DNA of 64,000 nucleotides, taken from positions 2,728,001 to 2,792,000 of the forward strand of contig JAJTUP010000001.1 of assembly GCA_021399435.1 (NCBI GenBank). Direction: 5' to 3'. The notes under the pieces were generated by a model. The model ran no database searches, was not told the DNA's origin, and worked only from the letters and a program-made list of their open reading frames with translations. This DNA is from Diaporthe sp. PMI_573 (taxonomy: Eukaryota; Ascomycota; Sordariomycetes; Diaporthales; Diaporthaceae). Shown here piece after piece: positions 53,845-63,360 of the stretch (within the stretch, counting starts at the first letter, position 1; each line of letters starts with the position of its first letter). The position numbers and the translations under genes are program-made.

Positions 53845-54429
53845 TTACCGGTTGTTGATCTCCCTGATATAGGAGTTCAGCTTCCGGTCGAACATCTCAC
53901 AACGAACGGGCATCTCCAGCTGGTAGAATGGGTTCTTCATGACGTAATCCGAGTAAAGCTCGTAGATCCGCCTCGTCGTCACATCCACATTCGCCTGGGT
54001 GTTATCTGTGAACACGAGGAATTTGGTGCCCGTCATGGTGTTGAAGCACTGCAGGCGGAAGTTCTCGGTCTCCATGACCTCGAGCCCAGACGGTGGTTCC
54101 GGCCGGGTGGGGATCCCATTCGCAGATGGAGGCAGCCGAGGCTGCTTGACGGGATTGAGGCGGGTTGTGATGGCGTGGACACTGTGGCGCGCACACACGC
54201 TGTCAGTGAGCGTGTCTCATCAAGATCAGGGGCTCAAGTCCGCGTACCCATGGAAGGTTCCTGCTATGACCAGGTAGTCGTTTGAGCTGAGCTGGTTCAG
54301 CCCGCCCTCCTGGAATGTCCGGTTGAAGATGAGGCCGCCTGCCTTGTTGATGATCATGAGAGCAAAGACGGTCCTGCATGTTCTCAGTAAAGTGAGGGAG
54401 CGTGAGATTCATCGCTGGGATGCTCACAT
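53845..54429 (-). CDS. TRS23: TRAPP complex subunit Trs23 (TRAPPC4/sybindin)
   Basis: Trs23 is a core TRAPP subunit and part of the Ypt1/Rab1 exchange site in ER-Golgi traffic. The exons are 54429-54428 (only AT), 54373-54248 and 54181-53845. The 54-bp first intron (GTGAGC donor, TACTGA branch, TGCAG acceptor) splits the initiation codon as AT|G and yields MTVFALMIINKAGGLIF, the expected family N-terminus. The 66-bp second intron (GTACGC donor, CCACAG acceptor) joins IAGTFHG-VHAITTRLNP. The product is 154 residues, as usual. The longin-like core is interrupted by a Pro-rich insert (about 55-75). The C-terminal half has the hallmark TGTKFLVFTD and IYELYSDYVMKNPFYQLEMP. If the first intron were wrong, the nearest in-frame start would be the next ATG and five residues of the first strand would be lost. 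Confidence 0.9.
54374..54427 (-). other. Intron splitting the TRS23 start codon
   Basis: The intron runs from GTGAGC to TGCAG, with CTGA-type branch sequence 16 bases before the acceptor. Unspliced RNA at this place reads AUG directly followed by UGA, because the donor supplies the G. The retained form would thus encode a start-stop codon pair and no protein. Confidence 0.75.
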
Positions 54430-55029
54430 GTTGGGCAAACGGGTCCCCAGCCAACCCGGAGCGCGTAGAGGAGGCTTCTGGACAGCTGGCTCATGAAAGG
54501 GGGGGACAACTGTTATACTAGATTCGAGATCTTGGCTGCTCCTTTGAGGGGGATGTTGGCAAGTCGAGGACTGAGAGGTGCCCTTGAGCAATCCGGTGAG
54601 ATGTCACTTTGTACTCATATAAAAACGAGCAGAAGGCAGATGAGCGGGTGTTGCCAGTGTTGAGACAATGCAAGTGCGTATCAAACTGCACTTCCACTGG
54701 GTGAGACTGACAGTGCGCTAAAATGGGCTCCCGCTTTGAGCCTCAAATTCCCATTTTCCAGCCTGCTCCTGCTTCCCCAATCACGAATGAAAGACAACCA
54801 TCAACAAGCCAAATGCGGCAGCGCTGAACAAAAGGACGATACCTCAAGAGTCGCCTATCGCCAGGTTTAGCATTAGCGATCAAGCTACTGCTGTACTGAG
54901 TGACAAATCCTCCCACCTCTCGGGTATCGAGGGTCTCCACACCCGCTCCCAATTCATCGACCTTCAACCTCCCTTCCAACTCCACACCGCATCAAACTGC
55001 AAGCCCGCGCCCCGACCCCGACCGCCGTT
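54430..55029. promoter_or_regulatory. Divergent promoter region, TRS23 and RPB4
   Basis: 600 bp between the TRS23 start region and RPB4. The right part is C-rich just before the RPB4 ATG. I see no further gene. Confidence 0.35.
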
Positions 55030-55574
55030 ATGGACATGCACGCCCGACCCCGCCGCCAGCAGACTTCGCGGCCCAAGCCCCTGCCGCCGGGGGACGAGGA
55101 CGTCAGCACGGACGTGATCCTGGGCGAGTTCCAGAACGTCGACACGCTGACGCTGTCCGAGGCGTCGCTCGTCATCAATGCGCTGGTCGCCAAGCGGCGC
55201 AACGACCGCAAGGGCTTCCAGGAGACCGAGATCCTCGCCCAGACCGTCGACTACCTCGACGCCTTTGCGCGCTTCAAGCAGAAGGAGAACGTCGAGGCCG
55301 TCGAGCGCCTGCTCAGCTCGCACAAGAACCTGAACAAGTTCGAGCGGGCGCAGATCGGTATGGAGCCTTGAGCCGGATTTTCTTGATCAGCGAGTGCCTC
55401 TGGGAGAGGCTCTGACGAGGGAACACCTGTGTGCTGATGCTTTTCTATAAACTAGGCTCGCTCTGTTGCGACAGCGCTGAGGAGGCCAAGACTCTGATTC
55501 CATCCATCGCGAGCAAGATCGACGATGACGTCCTCCAAGACCTGCTCGACCAGATGGCCAAGCTGCAAGGGTGA
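55030..55574 (+). CDS. RPB4: RNA polymerase II subunit Rpb4
   Basis: Rpb4 forms the Rpb4/7 stalk of RNA polymerase II, acting in initiation and mRNA turnover. The exons are 55030-55357 and 55456-55574. The 98-bp intron (GTATGG donor, ACTAG acceptor) joins FERAQI-G-SLCCDSAEEAK in phase 1. The product is 148 residues. Family segments are DVILGEFQNVDTLTLSEASL, then YLDAFARFKQKENVEAVERL, then LIPSIASKIDDDVLQDLLDQ. The frame ends AKLQG with TGA at 55572-55574. That TGA overlaps a consensus donor (GGGTGAGC), and splicing to an acceptor at about 55641 would add about 24 residues ending RRTRR; I consider the earlier stop the normal end because known Rpb4 proteins finish at this helix. Confidence 0.92.
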
Positions 55575-56897
55575 GCGGATATGTAAAGGCGGGGCTTACT
55601 TGCGACTACGCTTGCGACGACCTTTGGTATGGGTTCTACAGGCTAGATGGAGTCACGTCACGGCCTGAGAAGTTCTGGAAGAGCCCGGCGGACCATAGGC
55701 GCACTCGCAGGTAGGATGGAACCGCTGTTGGACAGAACAAAGCAAGGTAGGGAAACGTGAGGCAAAACGGCCGAGGGCATCGGCAACCTAGACGACAAAA
55801 AAAGAGGGCTACGGACACGGTAAGGGGAAAAAAAGAGCAGCTAGACTGATTGACAGCGAGCTCGGCTTGAGTTTGAAGCATTAGCCGGCGTCATAGGTGA
55901 GGGAGGATCAAATCATTTGCGGCTGTATTTCTCCTTGATTTCTCACTTTCTTGTTATGTTCTATACCCCGAGACGAGGTGGAGACGGGAAAGACCAAAAT
56001 GGACCCTCGATCGATGAGCATCGCAAACAAGAATCTATCGCGACATTCATATTTCACAGACGTGCTGATCGCATCTGCGGCCGTTGTTGCCATTTGCCAA
56101 AATGCCCTCTCCCTGTCCTGTTCAACTTGCTCTAATTTCCTCCGCAGTCTTGTCTTGGTCTTGGATCAACGATTCATTCCTTTCAGATCATCGTTTACCA
56201 AGACTGTTCTTGTGCGACTGACGCCTGGAGATTCCCATATCCCTACCAGTCACTTCTCAAGTTTTCGTTGAATGTGGGTATAATTCCTTTTTGGAGCTCG
56301 ATGGCTCTATTAGGTAGGTATCTTGGTTGCCCCAGCCCCTTTCCCCGGTACTCCTTTCAAACGCCGTTCCCAAGAGGAGCCTTATAGCGACCATTTGGGC
56401 CTCGCACTTTCCTCCTTGCAACCACCCTCCCTGCCACAACACCCTACTCCAGAAAATGCTTGAAGCCCAGTCTATCAATCACTACAATGTGCGATTAAGG
56501 GCGTGCTACTCCCTCGGGTCCTCTCCTCCCATGGACACCATCCATACAGCTCTCATCCCCCTTGATTACAATTCGAGCCGGGCCGTGAGCCATCGCGACT
56601 TCGAGGCGGCGCAGAGAGGCCGTGGAACGCCGCCGGGCCCTCCCTAAAGATCACCCACGAGGCGTCCAGCTCCGCTGTCGTCCGCCTCCGGGGCACGTCG
56701 AAGATCGAGTCCACAGGCGACGCTGATCTGCTCATCAGCTGTGCGCCCTGGGACCCAGCTGGCGTGGGCTCTTCTCTGGGGACGTCGCTTCTATGCCTCC
56801 ATACCGTCGGGGCTGGTGCCGCCTTGTTGGGATTATTTCTGGGGCCGGGCCTGTCGCGCGCCTGATCTGACAGGCCCGCCTCGGCGAATGACTCCCG
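55575..56897. other. Intergenic, 1.3 kb, with a coding-like minus-strand segment
   Basis: This holds the RPB4 3' flank and the 3' flank of the minus-strand gene ending at 56898. From 56790 down to 56553 the minus strand is open and reads like a cytosolic tail (RTTAELDASW); see findings. The rest shows no coding sign. Confidence 0.45.
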
Positions 56898-57551
56898 CTA
56901 GGGCCGGGCGGACGTCGGCACCGGTGGGACTGGCTTGTCCGTGTTGAGCGACGTCATGGTGGGGGAGTTGAATTGTTGTTTCTGCGGCAGGTAGAACGCC
57001 GTGGTCCTGAGTCTTCTTATTGGGAGGATGGGCTCCTCGTCGCAAAGGTCCCTCGTCTGCCGGCGGCGCCAGAGCAGGTAGATCACCAGTGCCATCATGA
57101 GTGCAAGTACTGTGAACCCGACGCTGAGACCGACTATGAGCCCGGCCGGGTTGATCTGCCTTGTTGAGGAGGATGAGGCGGGCGAGGATGAGCTTGGAAA
57201 CGAGGAGGGAGGCAGGGAGAATATGGTGGAGATGGTGGCGGTTGTTGTTGTTGGCAAGGGCAAATGTGTCGTGGGGATGACGATGGTGGCCGTCCGAGAA
57301 GTCGACAGATTTGTGAAAGATGCGGCATTGGTGGAAAATGGCCGTGGTGTTGGCTCTGCTGTTACCACGGGCGTGCTGGATGACGTCGACAATCCTGGTG
57401 TGTTTTCGCGGGGGCACGCGTTCGGCAACCCGCAAGGATCGATAGAGCAACAGCCCATAAAATTGCTCACTGAACAGGCATAGAATCGATAGCCGGCGGG
57501 ACACTCCACGTCCACGGCGGATAACCTGCGAGGAAGGAAGGACGAGCCCAT
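56898..57551 (-). CDS. Cys-rich single-pass membrane protein, Mid2/WSC-like layout
   Basis: This is an open frame of 217 residues of a fungal cell-surface type. A short N-terminal Cys-rich module (CPAGYRFYACSVSNF, then MGCCSIDPCGLPNACP; residues about 17-46) is followed by a Ser/Thr/Pro-rich stalk (50-135) fit for O-mannosylation. One membrane helix lies at about 138-163 (AGLIVGLSVGFTVLALMMAL), followed by a basic stop (WRRRQTR) and a short tail ending VPTSARP. The GCCSxDPC module recurs in many Pezizomycotina surface proteins whose function is unknown to me. No cleavable signal peptide is visible, so either it uses the internal helix or a first exon is missing. The C-terminus may continue in another exon at 56790-56553 through a weak donor. 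Overlapping frames on the same strand lack this organisation. Confidence 0.72.
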   Translation of the reverse strand: MGSSFLPRRLSAVDVECPAGYRFYACSVSNFMGCCSIDPCGLPNACPRENTPGLSTSSSTPVVTAEPTPRPFSTNAASFTNLSTSRTATIVIPTTHLPLPTTTTATISTIFSLPPSSFPSSSSPASSSSTRQINPAGLIVGLSVGFTVLALMMALVIYLLWRRRQTRDLCDEEPILPIRRLRTTAFYLPQKQQFNSPTMTSLNTDKPVPPVPTSARP

Positions 57552-58733
57552 TGTCGAGTGTGCTGCTGGGTCGCGACGAGGTGAGGTTCTTGGCGACGAC
57601 CAATGTGAAGACGCGCGACTGTGGAACAGTCTTATAAGGGACTACCCTCAGCAGCTCTCAACGTCGAGAGGTTGGAACAGAGAGGGCGGTGCAAGGGACC
57701 TCCCAAAGAAGGACGACGATGACATGCAATCAGTCATGAAAAAAATCGCGACGCGGTCCCAAAGAAGAAGTGACGAAACCTCAGATATCAGATGCTCGCC
57801 CAATTGAGGAGGCTCCCAGGACAGGTTCATCCACGGGTCAGAACGAAGATCGGTTCAAAGCCCGGCTGCCTCATAGTAGAGACGAAAGGGCTTGTACATG
57901 AGAGGGAATCGTCCACCAGGGGGAGTAATACTCTTCCCTGGGCAGCATGCTGCGTCCCTCTGCTTAGAGTTTCGATGCGCAGTGCTAGACCCCTCTGATC
58001 TTTTGGCAGTCCCGTGTCTGTCCCTTCGGTTCGGGAACGGCTGTGTATTTGCTGAAGCTCACATGTTTCGAGAGTGGAAAACCCGAGCACTCAAAAACCG
58101 ATCTTGGCTTACACGTCAGTCATCCATCTCAAATCATGTCACCTGCAGATGCAGAAGATCTTGCACGGGCGCGGTCCTGTTCCCACAGATCTCATTTTGG
58201 AAGTATGTTTAGGCTCCTGCCGGTGACAGGGAGACTAGCTCGCGACTGACGCTCTCAAAAAGGGTATTATCACGAGTCCTCTATTCATCCGGGCAGCCAA
58301 TTAGATCCATGATCTGCACACAGTTCCACGGTTCGCTGCCGGCTAGATGATACGCATATCGTGGTTTCATTTCCCCAGGCCTGGATCTGCCTTTGTTGCT
58401 CGCCCCCCGGCCCCTGCGGTCCCCTCCGCCGGCTGTCAAGATCTGATCTAGCCAGGCCGAACATGGGTGAACCATGCCCCAACCTTCAGCCTCACCCCTT
58501 CCCTTTCTCGGAATGCCTTGCCGTCACGGTTACATCGCAGGGTCAGTCTTCGAACCAGTGTGACGAGCCGCCCCGAGTCAGAAGCTCGTTCGCCAATTCC
58601 CGACATCTCGGCCGGTTCCCGTTCATGCGTATCCTCATGGTATAGTTGGGGCGGAGGCCGCTTTAGTGTATGATTTCCTGCCAAACTACCCCTGTACATC
58701 CGGCCGCTGCTCTGGGTGCATAGCAATAAAGTT
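57552..58733. other. Intergenic, 1.2 kb
   Basis: This is the promoter side of the Cys-rich protein gene and the 3' side of PUF6. Short overlapping frames only. A box-B-like GGTTCAAAGCC at about 57853 has no matching tRNA body. Confidence 0.5.
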
Positions 58734-60876
58734 TCACAGCTTCTCGAGCAGAATCCTTGACCCTGAGTTTCCAGCTGCTGGCGGCTTCTTCCCTTGTCGA
58801 CCCTTCTTCTGCTTGCCTGCTCCTTGTTTCTCGGCATCGTTCCCCGCATCAAGTTTGATTACGGGAGTGGTTGCCGCCTTTTCGAGCTCCGCCTTGTTCT
58901 TCTTGAGGACCTTTCTGATCTTCTCCTTCTGGGAGAAGCTCTCCGATTCCAGCAGGGCCACTATAACGAAGGAGCTGCGCCCGGTGGACCAAGCCACTAT
59001 GTGATCCTTGATGACGGGGTACAGGATGTTCGCGAAGTCCAGAGGAGGCTCTACCAGCTTGATACTCTTGGTTGCCTTGTCAAAACGCCCACCCTGGATT
59101 AGCGTCTTGTACATCCTTTCCGCCCAAGCCGTCTGTGCTGGATGAGGGTACGCTGAAGAATACAACTCTTCGGTGTCCTCTGACGGTGACGGATCTCCTG
59201 CGGCGGCCTCAGCGACTGCTTCCAAAGCCGAGGTCTTGTCAGCAACTGCTCCCAACAGCACGTCTGCCACAAACTGGCAGCCGAATGAGGTCGACACAAG
59301 TTCTTTGGCGGACATTGCGATGGCTTCTAACAAAGCTGGAGACATTGCAGTGACTAACTCCTTGCGCCGAACCTCGGCATCCTTTTTGCTGCTGGACTGA
59401 CGGATGTCGTGAACCTCGTTGAGGATGTCCAGATCTCCCTGGTGACTCAGAGGAAACAATGCCTTGGATGTGCCCTCAAATGGGTAAAGGAGGGTGATCC
59501 TCGCATTGAGGTCGTTGGCGCCAAAGATGACGTTATGTTTCTCCTCATTCTTGCCCAGGACCTCTGGAAATATCGTCTTAGACGCGAGTACAGTGTCGTC
59601 TACCACATCGTAGGCTGTGAGTATAATTCGGTGCCCAAACTGATCCCCAGCCATGGCCTCATAGGTATCCTTGAAGAGCCGAAGATACTGCTTCCTGTCC
59701 TTGGCGTTTCCGATAGCGAGGAGAAGGCAGGCGAGTCTCGAACCGGATTTGGTGAATGCCATATTCTTCAGAAGGTCTCCTGTTTCGTCATCCTTGATCT
59801 TCTGCACGAATTCCGTTTGCTCCTCACTCCCGCGCTTGAGGTTCAAGAAGCATTGCAACATAGCGTCGTGCAGCATGGTGAAGCCGTTCATCTTTTTCTG
59901 GATCAGCTGATCGATCATACCCAGGAGATGCTTGATGATAGGCCCGCGTTTTTCGGGGTTTTCCTCCAGGATCTGGGTCAATTCGGCCGTTTCGGCCTTA
60001 TCGCCGTCCTTCCTGAACAGCGAGAACTCAGGGCCGTACCACTCGCGCAGAATAGTCGCTTTTTGCTCCTTGGTCGCAACACCACGGTAGATGTCGTCGA
60101 GAATCCAGCCAGCCTCGGGGTGGTTGATGAGCTTCCTGACCTTGCCGTAGAACTCGGGAATGATCATGTCCCGGATTTCTGGGTCATTCTGGACCAACAT
60201 CTTGCCAATCAGGAATTTGGCATATCTGCTTTCCGCCAGCTGAGCGTAAGTCCCCTGGAGCTCTTGCGTAATCACTTTGCGCTGTTCCGTCTTTGCGTAT
60301 TTGAGGGCAGTCTGGACAGCACGCACGGCATCATGCTTGAGAACGAAGTCCTTGACGCGGCCAGTGATGATTTCGAACAATTCGTCAACCAGTTGCTGCC
60401 TCTCTTCCTTTGGCACGTGGGACTTTCGTCGTAGTCGCTCCCAGATCTTCTTGGCTCTCTGCAGCTCATCTGCGAGAGGGCGGGCAGCCTTTCGCTCCTT
60501 GGCCAGCTGCTTCTGCTTGATGTGCGATTCTCTCGATGTTTCGCCACCTGTCATGAATTCGTTAGTGCTGAAAGATGCGCACCAGAGTGTCAAGACAGGG
60601 CCTACTTCGCTCGTGCTTCTTTTCCGTCACGTCGTTGTCTCCGGTTTTCTCTGACCCCTTGGCTTGCTTCGCCTTCTTCTTCGCAGGAAGCCCGACACCA
60701 CCGTCCTCTCCATCAGACGAGTCGTCATCGCTGCCGTCGTCGGAAGCATCCTCGTTCCTAAAGAGCTTCCTTGTCGAGTCGGGGCGTTCTTTCTTCCCCT
60801 CGAATTTCTTCACCTTCCTCTCGGGGGCCTCGGCCGCCTTGCGTTTGTCGCCAGCTTTTGCGCTCTTGGTGGCCAT
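58734..60876 (-). CDS. PUF6: Pumilio-like ribosome biogenesis protein Puf6
   Basis: Puf6 is a nucleolar PUM-fold protein that acts in 60S (Rpl43/Loc1) assembly and in ASH1 mRNA repression in yeast. The exons are 60876-60606 and 60547-58734. The 58-bp intron (GTAGGC donor, CACTAAC branch, GACAG acceptor) joins TEKKHER-S-GETSRESHIK in phase 1. The product is 694 residues. Residues 1-90 are Lys-rich and acidic, with nuclear localisation signals (AKKKKAKQAK). Residues 95-150 are helical and basic. The PUM repeats and CPL region cover about 150-560, with AVQTALKYA, SRYAKFLIGKML, and GHRIILTAYDVVDDT. The C-terminal 60 residues are Lys-rich (KQKKGRQGKK). Divergent from the Gir2-like gene 290 bp away. 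Confidence 0.93.
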
Positions 60877-61166
60877 TGTTGGGTGCCGGTGTGAGCAATG
60901 CAGGCAGGTAATCGGGATGGTAATTGGGGCCGGGTTGAATTTTCTAGACAGATTGGATTCTGCCGTCGAGACCCCTGTTCGATAAATTTGGGCGGTGTGG
61001 TCTTATCGTACTCAGTGCCCGTCGATAACGGTCGCTCAGAACCCCACTACGGGCCGTACGTCAAGTCAACTTGGGCTCCTCATACTTGATCGTCGCGAGG
61101 CCTGAGTGGGAACAATTCGCTGTGCCACGGTCTGACTACCCCCGTTCCTCAGTCAAAAACCACAAT

Positions 61167-61927
61167 ATGGGTCGCGAAGAGCAAATAGAGGAGCGCGAGG
61201 TGCTTGACTCAATTTTCCCGGATGAGATCACAGGTAATAACCCCACTTACATACATGCCTGTGCCGTCGGTCGAAAGACACATGCCCTGACAATTATCTC
61301 CTAGACATTTCCGACTTAGAATACCGTATCAAAATAACGCTCGACATACCCGATGACGAAGAAAACGAGCAACCTGTGATAGTACTCACGGTGCGTTATC
61401 CAGAGGACTACCCAGACAAAGCCCCGTACCTCGACCTCTCCGCCGACGATGGCGAGAACAAGCACCCTCTGTTCAACATCGCAGACTCCAAGGATGAGCT
61501 CCTCAAGAGCCTGGAGCCAGTGATAGAGGAGAATCTGGGAATGGCGATGGTGTTCACACTTGTCACATCAGTCAAGGAAGAGGCGGAGCAGATGGCCATC
61601 AGGGCAAGAGAAGTTGAAATCAAGGCCCATGAGGAGGCGGCCCTGGAGGCGGAGAGAAAGGAAAACGAGAAGTTCCAGGGGACCGCAGTGACGAGGGAGT
61701 CATTCCTTAGCTGGAGGGAGGGCTTCTTGAAGGAGATGGAGGAGAAGAGGCAGAAGGAGGAGGAGGAAAGATTGGCTGAGATGAAGAAGGCCAAGATAAA
61801 AGAACCCACCAAGATGACGGGGAGGCAGCTCTGGGAGAGTGGTCTTGCCAAGGGTGAGGAGATAGAAGACGGAGATGACGATGCGCCAGTAGAGGATCTT
61901 GCGAAGCTCAAAGTATCAGCTTCATGA
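61167..61927 (+). CDS. GIR2: RWD-domain protein Gir2 (DFRP2/RWDD1 homologue)
   Basis: Gir2/RWDD1 binds Gcn1 and the Rbg2 GTPase and modulates Gcn2 signalling on stalled ribosomes. The exons are 61167-61233 and 61305-61927. The 71-bp intron (GTAATA donor, TCCTAG acceptor) joins FPDEIT-D-ISDLEYRIKIT in phase 1. The product is 229 residues. The RWD domain spans about 1-110: MGREEQIEEREVLDSIFPDE, then VRYPEDYPDKAPYLDLS (the RWD YPxxxP motif), then EENLGMAMVFTLVTSVKEEA. Then comes a charged coiled coil (115-190) with FLSWREGFLKEMEEKR. The short C-terminal box KMTGRQLWESGLAKG, typical of this family, ends before an acidic tail. Confidence 0.92.
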
Positions 61928-63360
61928 GATGGAAATGACACGATCAGTGAGTACTACAACTTTCACCGTCACATTCCTACAGGTGCTTTTGACAGGGGAG
62001 ATGCGTCATCCTGCTACCTCCCTTGCATGTGCATGTGTTTCTTACTTGATTGATGGATGAGGATTTGGCTTGTCTGCGTACTCGTTACACTTACGAGCAA
62101 GTCAACCAGGGCTTACACAAATGTAGGAAAGGTGGCTAAAGATGGTCCTCCACGGTATTCCACATATCACGTAGTCCTGAGGTTGGTGTCGCTTTATAAC
62201 TCTTCAGCAAGGAGTCAAGAGCAAGGGGAAATTCTGGAAGGCGGACCGGGAGGAGGGGAGGAAGGGGCAGGGGGTGCTGTGTGCTGCGGCCTTTGGTGTA
62301 CCCATGCCCCTTGATGTCCCTTGGTGCCCTCGAGTTCAGCAGCAGGGCACCGGCATTCACTGGGGCCCAAGTCGAACTTCATCCAAGCTTATAGTCTAGC
62401 CGATCCCCCCATTCCCAACCGAGTGAGGTAGCACTAGTAGGGGCAGTTGGCTGAGTGGTAACACCGCTGACAACATATTAAAGAAAAGGTGCTTAGATCC
62501 AGTGATCTCCATACACAGTGCCAACCGCACCCGGCCCTAGGTTGGATCACACTGAAAACAAATAGTCAACTCGAAAGAGGGCCGCGCTGTAGGAGGCAGG
62601 GCGTATCATTTTTTGTGTTTTCGCACTGTGAGCGATGATGTTGATGATGCCTTCCCTTTCGCTCAGGGGGTCGACGTTCAATTCTTGCCTGGGCCCTGAA
62701 CCTTTTTTAAAAATTTTTGACCGCCCCATGGCTCTCACACGCTCTGCGAACCATTCCATCTGTCACTCTCCGCTGGCCCAATCACTACTGAGCCAGCAAA
62801 GGACCTAACTATCACTCCACCCAAGACGATGGCAGCAGAAGCTTACACAGGAGCCCTGGTTTGTCGATCCACATACGTCTATGATACTGCTGTTACCCTA
62901 CAAACAAGCTGGGATGAGAGAGACCAAGGAGGCGTCTCTCTCCCAACGATGATAGTCTGGGTTGCTTGCGACAAACCCTCTTCATTGAGCTATTCTTGTC
63001 TTTCAAAACACCACAAGGGGGTCTACACTCATTTCACCAGGTTATCACGACGTTCTCGACTGGGGACAGCTCTCAGGTCCTGACAAGATGGAACTTCATG
63101 CGAGAATGGTTCATTTCTATCATGCACTGACACCCACCGCGAGCATTTTGAATATCACACGGGAAATCGTTACTGGGGCAGGGACAACAGTGTGTCGAGC
63201 AAGGCGTACTTGCAATAATCGGCTGCTCAACATTAAGTGGGCTCCCAGTATCTGACAAACCAGTCAGAGCATCTATGAGGCGGTGCCCTCCAGTTCGACT
63301 GGTCTTCAAAGGGTTCGCCGAAGCCAGTCTGCCCCGAATATCCATGTGTGATATTGTCGA
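61928..63360. other. Intergenic between convergent genes, 1.4 kb
   Basis: No gene is supported. At 62.44-62.70 kb there are separated sequences resembling the A and B boxes of a tRNA promoter, without a foldable tRNA; see findings. An AT-rich patch lies at 62.70-62.72 kb. Confidence 0.45.
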
